From contig NZ_BMHH01000003.1 of NCBI RefSeq assembly GCF_014640615.1, positions 1 to 64,000 on the forward strand: 64,000 nt of DNA, in the 5' to 3' direction. The position numbers and the translations under genes are program-made. Below are positions 9,923 through 17,300 of the stretch, one piece after another. Source of the DNA: Paramesorhizobium endophyticum (GTDB taxonomy: Bacteria; Pseudomonadota; Alphaproteobacteria; Rhizobiales; Rhizobiaceae). The stretch's first letter is position 1. Each line of letters begins with the position of its first letter. Under the pieces are notes generated by a model. That model worked only from the letters and a program-made list of their open reading frames with translations. It had not been told where the DNA came from and ran no database searches.

Positions 9923-11101
9923 TCAATCTTTACCCGGCAGCACCACCGTAACCACCGCCCCGCCATGTTCTCCATTCTCCAGCCGGAGCGTGCCGCCATG
10001 TGCCGTGGCGATGGCGCGGACGACGGATAGGCCGAGCCCGGTGCCGCCGGTGGCGCGGGAGCGGGAGGGGTCGCCGCGCCAGAAGGGGTCCGCGGCGGCA
10101 AGGTCCATATCCGGGGGAAAGCCGGGGCCGTGGTCGGTGAGGCGGATGATGATATGGCCGTCTGGAAGCGCGCCGGTCTCGACGTGCAGGCGCTTGCCTT
10201 CGGCGGCGTAACGGCAGGCGTTTTGCAGAAGCGCGAGGGCGGCCTGGCGGATGCGCTCGGGATCGACCGGAGCGGACGCGGGGGCGAGGCGGGTTTCGAC
10301 GGCCAGGCCGCTTGCATCGAGCATCGATCGGGCCGAGTCGAGGACGGTTTCAACCTCCTTGGCGATATCACGCGATTGCCGGTCGATCACCAGCTTCTGC
10401 CCAATGGCCAGCGACAGGGTGCGCAGATCCTCGATGAGCCGGGAGAGGCTTTCGACCTGGGTGAGCAGGCTCGACAGGGTTTTGGGCTCGGTCGGGAACA
10501 CGCCGTCGAGCATTCCCTGTATCGAGCCGCGCAGGATCGTCACCGGCGTGCGCAATTCATGCGCCACGGCCATATTGTTGAAGCGAAGGCGTTTTTCCAT
10601 CGTCTCAAGGCTGACCGCCAGCGCATTGAAGCTTTCGACTAGGCTCGCCACCTCGCGCGTGTTGGCATGCGATGCGCCGACGCGGGCTGAAAAATCGCCG
10701 GATTTCAGGCTTTCCGCCGCATCGGCTAATTTCTGGAGCGGGTGGGCAATTCGCCGGGCAAGCCAGACGCCGATCAGGCTGCACAGGATGGCCGACAGAA
10801 GGCTGCACACCAACACTGACATCTGGAGCTCAAAATCGGTGGGCTTGTCGAAATCGACGGCCCCATCGACGGATGAAAGATGGCGGAGCAATTCCTGGAG
10901 CGCCGCGGCATCGGGCACCCCGCCATTGTTTACAGCGCGGTAGGTATCCGCCATTCGCGGCGGCAGGCTGTCGACGATCGCATCTTCCAGATGGTTGGCG
11001 TACCAGTTCACGCCCAGATAGGTGAGGCTGACGCTGAGGAGCAGCATGGCCGCGGTGACGAGCGCCGTGGCTTTTGCCAGCGGCAGAGCGCGCGTTTTCA
11101 T
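9923..11101 (-). CDS. Sensor histidine kinase, BaeS-like
   Basis: A 392-residue membrane kinase. Two membrane segments (about 12-32 and 95-115) bracket a short periplasmic sensor of some 60 residues. A HAMP linker follows (about 115-170), then the HisKA helix with His181 in AVAHELRTP and the ATPase domain (LLQNACRYA, DHGPGFP, GGTGLGLSVV). The GATP-like end is complete. Its start overlaps the response regulator stop by 4 bases, so the two are coupled. The signal is unknown. Similarity to BaeS and the adjacent envelope genes suggest envelope stress. Confidence 0.9.
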   Translation of the reverse strand: MKTRALPLAKATALVTAAMLLLSVSLTYLGVNWYANHLEDAIVDSLPPRMADTYRAVNNGGVPDAAALQELLRHLSSVDGAVDFDKPTDFELQMSVLVCSLLSAILCSLIGVWLARRIAHPLQKLADAAESLKSGDFSARVGASHANTREVASLVESFNALAVSLETMEKRLRFNNMAVAHELRTPVTILRGSIQGMLDGVFPTEPKTLSSLLTQVESLSRLIEDLRTLSLAIGQKLVIDRQSRDIAKEVETVLDSARSMLDASGLAVETRLAPASAPVDPERIRQAALALLQNACRYAAEGKRLHVETGALPDGHIIIRLTDHGPGFPPDMDLAAADPFWRGDPSRSRATGGTGLGLSVVRAIATAHGGTLRLENGEHGGAVVTVVLPGKD

Positions 11102-11790
11102 TTGGGCTCCGAGAAGCGGTAACCGATGCCGCGCACGGCGGGGAACAGGCCCTTCTGCCCCAGTTCTTCCAGCTTGCGGCGAAGGTTGGAGATGTGGGTA
11201 TCGACCGTGCGGGCCAGCGCGTCGCTCTCCGGCAGGCAGGCATCGAGAATGTCGGCCCGGTCGAAGGCATGGGTGGGGCGGCGGATCATGTGGGCGAGGA
11301 TGCGGAACTCGCTCAGCGTCAGGGGGATAGGTTGGCGCGTGTCGCCCTGACGCACGAACGCCGCATGGGCATGGAAATCCACCTCGATTTCGCCGAAGCG
11401 GCGGACGCTCTCCTGCGCGCCACCCCGGGCACGGCGCAGCACGGCCTTGACCCGCGCGACGACCTCCTGCGGGTTGAAGGGCTTTACCACATAATCATCC
11501 GCGCCCAGCCGCAGCCCGCTTAAGCGATCGATGTCTTCGGCCAGCGCCGTCACCATGATGACCGGCGTGTTGCCTGCCTGGCGCAGCCTAGCGAGCACGC
11601 CGAAACCGTCGAGCTTGGGGATGCGGACGTCGAGCAGCACTAGGTCCGGGGACAGCAGCGCGTGATGCTGCAAGGCCGTCTCGCCATCCGCCGCCCGTAC
11701 CGTGCGATAACCCTCCCGCACCAGATAGGCATCCAGTATCCGGGCGATCTCCGGCTCATCCTCGACGATCAGAACGAGACTGTTGTCCAC
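11098..11790 (-). CDS. OmpR/PhoB-family response regulator, BaeR-like
   Basis: A 230-residue response regulator. The receiver domain has phospho-acceptor Asp54 (LVLLDVRIP), an acidic pocket (VEDEPE), and Lys103 (VVKPF). The segment ALAEDIDRLSGLRLGADDY is typical of BaeR. The C-terminal half is a winged-helix DNA-binding domain (LTLSEFRILAHMIRRP, LRRKLEELG). The GTG at 11790 is chosen because GGAG sits 10 bases upstream and family similarity starts there. An ATG at 11856 would add 22 poorly conserved residues. The divergent PAP2 gene starts 160 bases away and is a possible target. Confidence 0.9.
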   Translation of the reverse strand: MDNSLVLIVEDEPEIARILDAYLVREGYRTVRAADGETALQHHALLSPDLVLLDVRIPKLDGFGVLARLRQAGNTPVIMVTALAEDIDRLSGLRLGADDYVVKPFNPQEVVARVKAVLRRARGGAQESVRRFGEIEVDFHAHAAFVRQGDTRQPIPLTLSEFRILAHMIRRPTHAFDRADILDACLPESDALARTVDTHISNLRRKLEELGQKGLFPAVRGIGYRFSEPK

Positions 11791-11950
11791 GTGATTGTAG
11801 CTCCGTTCGTTGCGTCCCGTTGATAGCGTGAATGGAACCTTCCGCCTACCATTCACCGTTCACTATTGACCATTCATCGACTAGCCCTTGGCCGTTTCTT
11901 GACAATGCGCGCCCACACCGCTGCCGAGCCAACCATTCGAGGTGTTCGAT

Positions 11951-12721
11951 ATGCGGGAAACGACGTCCAGACTATATGACAGGCGGCATTGGAATGAGGC
12001 CGCGCCCGTCACGGCGTGGCTGGGGTTGATACTCCTCGCCGTCAGCTTCGTGTTCATTATCTTCCCTGGCCTCGATCTGGCGGTGACGCGCCTCGTTGCG
12101 GATGAGGTGATGTTTCCGCTGGCGGACAGTCCGTTTCTGAAGGCTTTGCGGGATTTCAATCGCGCGGTGCCTTATTGGCTGCTGCCGCTGATGGTCGTTA
12201 TCCTCGTCGCCTGTGCGCTTTCGCCCCGCCGAATGGAGTTTCTGGCTCCACACAAGGCGCTCTTCGTGATTTCCAGCTTCGCGGTCGGGCCGGGATTGCT
12301 GGTGCAGGCGGGGAAGAGCTTCATCGGACGGTCGCGCCCCACCGGCATTGTCGAATTCGGCGGAGCGGCGGAGTTTTCCCCGGTCTGGCAATTCGCCGGC
12401 TTCTGCAGCCGCAGCTGCTCGTTTCCGTCAGGCGAGGCGGCGCTGGCGGCGGCGGCTTTGTCGGTGCTGGTGTTCGTTCCCGTCGCTCTGCGCCGCAGCG
12501 TGGGAATGGTGCTCACACCCATTTTACTTGTTGTTGCGCTCAACCGGGTGTTGTTCGGCGCGCATTTCCTGTCGGACGTGCTGATCGCATGGTTCGGCAC
12601 GTTATGGGCGATGGCCTGGCTGTGGAGCCGCATCGCGCCTGACGCCGGCAGGATCGATGGCGTCATCCGCCGGACAGGGCTTCCGGTTCGCCGCGCGCTG
12701 TTCGGCCAAAGGGCCAACTGA
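11951..12721 (+). CDS. PAP2-family membrane phosphatase, LpxE/LpxF-like
   Basis: A 256-residue protein with about six membrane segments. The PAP2 motifs are Lys122 with RSRP (K-x6-RP, residues 122-130), CSFPSGE (156-162) and NRVLFGAHFLSD (Arg199, His205, Asp209). The usual His of PSGH is Glu162 here. The FSPVWQF-CSRSCSF layout recalls lipid A phosphatases rather than general phosphatidate phosphatases. The ATG at 11951 has GAGG 8 bases upstream; a GTG at 11942 is the alternative. It is divergent from the two-component pair and followed by a VirK/YbjX protein, so a role in envelope lipid modification is inferred. Confidence 0.82.
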   Translation: MRETTSRLYDRRHWNEAAPVTAWLGLILLAVSFVFIIFPGLDLAVTRLVADEVMFPLADSPFLKALRDFNRAVPYWLLPLMVVILVACALSPRRMEFLAPHKALFVISSFAVGPGLLVQAGKSFIGRSRPTGIVEFGGAAEFSPVWQFAGFCSRSCSFPSGEAALAAAALSVLVFVPVALRRSVGMVLTPILLVVALNRVLFGAHFLSDVLIAWFGTLWAMAWLWSRIAPDAGRIDGVIRRTGLPVRRALFGQRAN

Positions 12722-12757
12722 CAGGCGCTCCAATTTTCCTTTTCTGAATGGTGATAC

Positions 12758-13672
12758 ATGTTGATGCATAGGCAAGGGCGCGCCGGCCATTGGCAAGAGC
12801 CGCTCATCAATCCGATCTTGCGTCAGGCGGCGGGCCTGGGCTTCCGGCTGCGGGTGAGAAAAGCGGCGGCCTTCTGGCTGCGCTCTCTGATCTTTCCGCG
12901 GCTGACGCTGCGCTGGTTCCGGTTTCTCTCGGCCTTCAGCGAATACCAGACGCGGGTGCCGCCGCATGACGATATCCTGCGCAAATCGCTCTCGACCTTT
13001 CTGGTCTACCGGATGCCGCGGCGCGAGAAGCTCGACCTGCTGATGCAGCATTTCGAAATCGCCGGCGAAATCCTGCGGCCGAAAGCACTGGACAAGCTCT
13101 GGCAGGGCGGCACAGTGAATGCGGGGACTGTGGCCGGGCGCGACCAAGCCTACCGGCTGGAGCTTTCGCTGGCGGAGAATTGCGGCTGCCGTCATGAAGG
13201 GGCGTTCTCGCTGTGCCTGAAGCGGTCCGAGGACGGCATGGCGCTCTGCATGGCGAGCTTCATCTTCACTCGGGCGGGCGGCGGCTCCTATAGCATCGTC
13301 ATTGGCGGCATGCAGGGGCCGCGCGGAGAGGAGGCGAAGCGGGCGGTGATATCAGCCACGCGCGATCTCGGCGGCCTCAGGCCCAAGGATGCGGTGCTGT
13401 TGGCGCTCAGGGGCATGATGACGCGCAGCGCCGTATCCTACCTCATGGCGGTGTCCAATGCCCGTCACGCCATCAACCAGCGTGCGGCCAAACGGCGCTG
13501 CCGGATGCGCGCCGACCTCGACGGCTACTGGACCGAGCGGGGCGGGGTGCATTTTCCGCCCTTCGGCTTTCGCATTCCCTTCGAGCGCGCCGCGGAAGAG
13601 GGCACGGGAAGCCGGCGCGACGCCAGCAAGGCGGCCTGCATAAAGGCGGGCGCAAGCGTGCTGCGTCATTGA
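12758..13672 (+). CDS. VirK/YbjX family protein (DUF535)
   Basis: A 304-residue protein of the DUF535 family. Family features seen are the EYQTRVPPHDDILRKSLSTF region near residue 65, the REKLDLLMQHF helix, the IVIGGMQGPRG motif near residue 185, and HFPPFGFRIPFE near the end, where a GYWTE stretch precedes it. No signal peptide or membrane segment. Members such as Salmonella VirK and E. coli YbjX are linked to resistance to antimicrobial peptides and late lipid A steps, but the activity is unknown. It follows the PAP2 phosphatase by 36 bases and is probably in the same transcript. Confidence 0.8.
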   Translation: MLMHRQGRAGHWQEPLINPILRQAAGLGFRLRVRKAAAFWLRSLIFPRLTLRWFRFLSAFSEYQTRVPPHDDILRKSLSTFLVYRMPRREKLDLLMQHFEIAGEILRPKALDKLWQGGTVNAGTVAGRDQAYRLELSLAENCGCRHEGAFSLCLKRSEDGMALCMASFIFTRAGGGSYSIVIGGMQGPRGEEAKRAVISATRDLGGLRPKDAVLLALRGMMTRSAVSYLMAVSNARHAINQRAAKRRCRMRADLDGYWTERGGVHFPPFGFRIPFERAAEEGTGSRRDASKAACIKAGASVLRH

Positions 13673-13707
13673 CGGCAACAGCCATAAAACATACTGTGCA
13701 GCCATTG

Positions 13708-13935
13708 CGTTCGGTTCCTGAGGGCGGAAGCCCTAGGGATCAAAAGGGAATGCGACGGACGGACCCATGCCGGGCGTCCATATCGCAGCCGACCCCGCGA
13801 CTGTAGAGCGGATAGGATCGATGCCATGCGCCGGGATAGCCCCCGGCCGGCCACTGGGAAACCGGGAAGGCGGCGCCGATCTTCTGACCCGCGAGCCAGG
13901 AGACCTGCCGGGCGCATGAGGGCAATGGTGCCCGC
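13708..13935 (+). promoter_or_regulatory. Cobalamin riboswitch
   Basis: A complete adenosylcobalamin riboswitch ahead of cbtB. Conserved blocks in order are GGTTCCTG, AAAAGGGAATGCG, GCAGCCGACCCCGCGACTGT, CCACTGGGAAACCGGGAAGG and the B12 box AGCCAGGAGACCTGCC at 13894-13909. It should lower expression of the cobalt uptake and cobalamin genes downstream when cobalamin is abundant. The region where the expression platform would be holds a family G palindrome (13969-14011) just before the cbtB ribosome binding site. Confidence 0.95.
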
Positions 13936-13968
13936 CACCCAAGGGGAGTTCATCCCCTTGATTCGGAC

Positions 13969-14011
13969 GCATGATCTTTTCCGAAAAGTCTGCAACTTTT
14001 CGGGATCATGC
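13969..14011. repeat. Family G palindrome (GCATGATC...GATCATGC)
   Basis: A 43-bp hairpin: outer arms GCATGATC/GATCATGC and inner arms CCGAAAAGT/ACTTTTCGG around CTGCA, with a TTTT bulge. It lies between the cobalamin riboswitch and the cbtB ribosome binding site. Four more copies occur in the window. Confidence 0.9.
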
Positions 14012-14035
14012 TCCAGCGCCTGCACGGAGGTTGTC

Positions 14036-14218
14036 ATGGCTGCACGTACTGAAATTTCCCAATCGCTTTCCCTGCCGCTCGCCACCCGGCTGACGACGGC
14101 TGCCGTCTCGCTCTTTCTCGGCGCTTTCCTCATCTATGGCGTCGGGCTCGCTCAGTCCGACACGCTGCACGATTCGGCGCACGACACGCGCCATTCGTAT
14201 GGCTTTCCGTGCCATTGA
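14036..14218 (+). CDS. cbtB: Cobalt transporter subunit CbtB
   Basis: A 60-residue protein with a single membrane segment (about residues 22-40, TAAVSLFLGAFLIYGVGLA) followed by a His-rich tail (HDSAHDTRHSYGFPCH) that would bind the metal. It is the small partner of CbtA in predicted cobalt uptake. GGAGG lies 5 bases before the ATG. It is the first gene behind the cobalamin riboswitch, which fits cobalt supply for corrinoid synthesis. Confidence 0.93.
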   Translation: MAARTEISQSLSLPLATRLTTAAVSLFLGAFLIYGVGLAQSDTLHDSAHDTRHSYGFPCH

Positions 14219-14320
14219 TGTGAAACTTAACGGGATCGAAGCCGCGCCGACTGGGCTTGCACTCATTCATAAATGAACAAATGCGGACGCCAGGCAGACC
14301 TCTCTGGGTTGCTGGAATTG

Positions 14321-14472
14321 CCCCTCACCCTTACCCTCTCCCCGCGCGCGGGGAGAGGGGGACACGGACGTTTTCGCCCCATTTTTTGCTAGGTGCAGGG
14401 GAAAAGGGAGAGGCGGCAGCGTTGACGCCTCCCTCTCCCCGTTCTTCACGGGGAGAGGGTAAGGGTGAGGGG
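14321..14472. repeat. Family B paired inverted repeat
   Basis: A 152-bp element between cbtB and cbtA. It opens CCCCTCACCCTTACCCTCTC, has a CGCGCGCGGG hairpin in the left arm, a centre with GTGCAGGGG, and closes with the exact inverse AGAGGGTAAGGGTGAGGGG. Its end is joined to a stretch related to family A (GGGCGCTGTCCCGCC). Confidence 0.88.
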
Positions 14473-14557
14473 CAATCCGGCCAGACAGGAGAGGGCGCTG
14501 TCCCGCCAATGTTCAATATGATTTGCAAGGCATCAGTCCCGCTTCAAAGGGGATCGC

Positions 14558-15259
14558 ATGTATATCCGTTATCTCTTGGCCACGCTTGTTGCGGGGCTTT
14601 TCGCCGGGCTTCTCGTCACGCCCGCAATGTATCTGAAAACCGTTCCGCTGATCGTCAAGGCGGAGACCTATGAGGACGCCTCAGGCGGTCACCATCATGG
14701 GCCGGAGGCCGCGCCGCATGACCATTCCGACGCGGCGGAGGAAGGCGGGGCGGAGCTGCCGTTCGGACGCCTTGGCAACACCATTCTCGCCAATCTGGTG
14801 GCGGGCGCGGGCTTTGCGCTGGCGCTCGGCGGTGTGGCGCTGCTTCTGGGGCGGCGCATTACGGCGCGCAATGGCATTTATTGGGGGCTGGCGGGGTTCT
14901 TCGTCTTCGCCTTCGCGCCGTCGCTAGGCCTTGCGCCCGAACTGCCGGCGATGCCCGCCGCCGATCTGAGCGAGCGGCAATTGTGGTGGGTCGTGACGGT
15001 GCTCCTTTCCGCCATTGGGCTTTACCTCATCGTGCTGTGGCACGAGATCTGGGCGAGGGTGCTCGGCCTCGTCCTGATCGTGCTGCCGCATCTCTATGGC
15101 GCGCCGCATCCGGAAGACATTGCCTCGCCGGTTCCGGCGCTCATCGCCTCGCAATATGCGGTGGCGTCGCTGGCGACCAACCTTTTCATGTGGGCGGTGC
15201 TGGGGCTGGCGCTCGGCTGGCTGTTGCAGCGTTATGCGGCGGCGGAACTGGAAGGATAG
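14558..15259 (+). CDS. cbtA: Cobalt transporter subunit CbtA
   Basis: A 233-residue membrane protein with about six membrane segments. The first loop, after the N-terminal segment, is rich in His and acidic residues (GGHHHGPEAAPHDHSD, about 44-59), suited to metal capture. Conserved LPHLYGAPHPED is visible near residue 180. With CbtB it forms a predicted cobalt permease placed under cobalamin riboswitch control in many proteobacteria. A family B element separates it from cbtB and a family A element from cobP. Confidence 0.92.
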   Translation: MYIRYLLATLVAGLFAGLLVTPAMYLKTVPLIVKAETYEDASGGHHHGPEAAPHDHSDAAEEGGAELPFGRLGNTILANLVAGAGFALALGGVALLLGRRITARNGIYWGLAGFFVFAFAPSLGLAPELPAMPAADLSERQLWWVVTVLLSAIGLYLIVLWHEIWARVLGLVLIVLPHLYGAPHPEDIASPVPALIASQYAVASLATNLFMWAVLGLALGWLLQRYAAAELEG

Positions 15260-15283
15260 GGCCTTCGATGGAAGCGCGAGGCA

Positions 15284-15461
15284 ACCCCCCTCTGTCCTGC
15301 CGGACATCTCCCCCACAAGGGGGGAGATTGGCCTTCATCGATGACGGCGCTTTATCTTGCAACGCCAACAATTGGCGAACCCGTATATCACAGCCGATCT
15401 CCCCCCTTGTGGGGGAGATGCCCGCCCTTCGACTAAAGCTCAGGAGGGTAGAGGGGAGTGT
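15284..15461. repeat. Family A paired inverted repeat, right arm damaged
   Basis: Located between cbtA and cobP. Left arm complete (CTGTCCTGCCGGACATCTCC). The right arm breaks off after GGGGGAGATGCCCG and continues with a different sequence before a short GAGGGG end. Confidence 0.8.
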
Positions 15462-15504
15462 CTTGGCGCCGCCGCTTCCTGCTGAAAGTGAAGGGCTCTA
15501 ACCG

Positions 15505-16020
15505 ATGCCCGGAACAACCATTTTCGTCCTCGGCGGGGCGCGCTCGGGCAAATCCGCTTTCGCTGAAAGCATGGTCGAACAATCCGGCCTCGCGGCGGTC
15601 TATATCGCCACGGGACAAGCCTATGACGACGAGATGCGGGAGCGGATTGCGCTGCATAGGGAGCGGCGCGGGGTGATCTGGTGCACGGTCGAGGAGCCGC
15701 TCGATCTCACCGGTGCGCTGCAAGCCCATGCGGGCGAGGGGCGGGCGGTGCTTGTGGATTGCCTGACGCTCTGGGTCACCAATCTCATGATGGCGGGGCG
15801 CGACCTTGCCGATGAAACCGCTCGGCTTGTTGCGGCTATTGCCGAACTTCCGGGTACGGTGCTGTTCGTCTCCAACGAGGTAGGCCTCGGCATCGTGCCT
15901 GATAACGCAATGGCGCGGGCGTTTCGCGACCATGCCGGACGGCTCAACCAGGCGGTCGCAGCGGCCTCCAGCGAAGTTTATTTCATAGCGGCGGGATTGC
16001 CGCTGAAACTGAAAGGGTAA
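15505..16020 (+). CDS. cobP: Bifunctional adenosylcobinamide kinase / guanylyltransferase
   Basis: A 171-residue enzyme that phosphorylates adenosylcobinamide and then attaches GMP. The P-loop [12 protein letters not shown] is at residues 8-19. The conserved [13 protein letters not shown] and [12 protein letters not shown], with ARAFRDHAG after it, are typical of CobP/CobU. Length is normal. It is followed by cobW after 6 bases, so the two are tightly coupled. Confidence 0.96.
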   Translation: MPGTTIFVLGGARSGKSAFAESMVEQSGLAAVYIATGQAYDDEMRERIALHRERRGVIWCTVEEPLDLTGALQAHAGEGRAVLVDCLTLWVTNLMMAGRDLADETARLVAAIAELPGTVLFVSNEVGLGIVPDNAMARAFRDHAGRLNQAVAAASSEVYFIAAGLPLKLKG

Positions 16021-16026
16021 TTTCCC

Positions 16027-17076
16027 ATGCAGGGACAAAAGATACCAGCAACCGTCATCACCGGCTTTCTGGGCTCTGGCAAGACGACGATGATCCGCAA
16101 TCTGCTCGAGAACGCCAATGGCAAGCGCATCGCGCTCATCATCAACGAGTTCGGCGATCTGGGCGTCGATGGCGGCATTCTCAAGGGCTGCGGCATCGAG
16201 ACGTGCCGCGAGGAGGATGTGATCGAGCTCAACAATGGCTGCATCTGCTGCACGGTGGCGGATGATTTCATCCCGACCATGACCAAGCTGCTCGACCGGC
16301 CTGACCGGCCGGACCATATCGTCATCGAAACATCGGGCCTTGCCCTGCCGCAGCCGCTTGTCGCCGCTTTCAACTGGCCGGAGATCAAGACGCAGGTGAC
16401 GGTCGATGGCGTCATCACCGTCATCGACGCTGCCGCCGTCTCCGAGGGCCGCTTCGCCGACGATCACGACAAGGTGGATGCGCAGCGCGCCGAGGATGAT
16501 GCGCTCGACCATGAAAGCCCGTTGGAAGAACTCTATGAGGACCAGATCCGCGCTGCCGATCTGATCGTGCTCAACAAGGCGGACCTCATTGATCTGGCGC
16601 AGCTTGAGAAGGTGCGCGAGGACGTCGCCGCCCGTGCCGCCCGCGTGCCGAACATGGTGCCTGCGAGCTTCGGCAAGCTCGGCGCGGATGTGCTGCTGGG
16701 CCTCGGCGTCGGCACGGAAGCCGATATAAACAACCGCAAGTCGCACCACGAGATGGAGCATGAGGCGGGCGAGGAGCACGATCATGACGAGTTCGAGAGC
16801 TTCGTCGTGGGGCTCGGTCCGGTGGCGGAGCCGAAGGCGTTTGTCGAGAAGCTGAAGAACGTGATCGCGGCGCATGACATTTTGCGGCTGAAGGGGTTTG
16901 TCGATGTGCCGGGCAAGCCGATGCGGTTGGTGGTGCAGGCGGTGGGCACGCGTATCGAGCATTATTTCGACCGGGCCTGGGGCGCGGACGAAGAGCGGGC
17001 CTCGCGGCTGGTGGTGATCGGGCTGCATGATATCGATGCGGCGGCGATTGAGCGGGCTGTGAAAGCTGCTGCGTAA
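16027..17076 (+). CDS. cobW: CobW GTP-dependent metal chaperone
   Basis: A 349-residue G3E-family GTPase thought to deliver cobalt for corrin metallation. The P-loop GFLGSGKTT (about 13-21), the metal-binding GCICCTV motif (about 76-82), ETSGLALP and NKADLID are all visible. A His and acidic stretch (HHEMEHEAGEEHDHDE, about 239-254) precedes the C-terminal CobW_C domain. Standard position immediately before cobN, the cobaltochelatase large subunit. Confidence 0.96.
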   Translation: MQGQKIPATVITGFLGSGKTTMIRNLLENANGKRIALIINEFGDLGVDGGILKGCGIETCREEDVIELNNGCICCTVADDFIPTMTKLLDRPDRPDHIVIETSGLALPQPLVAAFNWPEIKTQVTVDGVITVIDAAAVSEGRFADDHDKVDAQRAEDDALDHESPLEELYEDQIRAADLIVLNKADLIDLAQLEKVREDVAARAARVPNMVPASFGKLGADVLLGLGVGTEADINNRKSHHEMEHEAGEEHDHDEFESFVVGLGPVAEPKAFVEKLKNVIAAHDILRLKGFVDVPGKPMRLVVQAVGTRIEHYFDRAWGADEERASRLVVIGLHDIDAAAIERAVKAAA

Positions 17077-17103
17077 TTAGGACTTTATATGCTCGTCGAT
17101 CTC

Positions 17104-17263
17104 ACCCCCCTCTGTCCTGCCGGACATCTCCCCCTCAAGGGGGGAGATTACGCCTTCATCAACGCTTGGCGCCAATCTCAAACATCACAGGATGAGGGCG
17201 GCGCTTCGTGTCAGCCAATCTCCCCCCTTGAGGGGGAGATGCCCGGCAGGGCAGAGGGGGGTG
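17104..17263. repeat. Family A paired inverted repeat
   Basis: A complete 160-bp element between cobW and cobN. Both arms are intact (CTGTCCTGCCGGACATCTCC and GATGCCCGGCAGGGCAGAGG), with a centre that includes CCTTCATCAACGCTTGGCG. Confidence 0.9.
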
Positions 17264-17300
17264 TTTCGGTAAAGCCATGGCAACAGAAGGAGAGGCCTCA

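Noticed and set aside
14257-14673. Open frame running through the family B repeat into cbtA
   Set aside because: Made mostly of repeat sequence and overlaps cbtA in another frame.
15433-17028. 531-codon open frame on the minus strand opposite cobP and cobW
   Set aside because: Both plus-strand genes are certain by motif; the antisense frame is a GC-rich shadow without ribosome binding site or domain.
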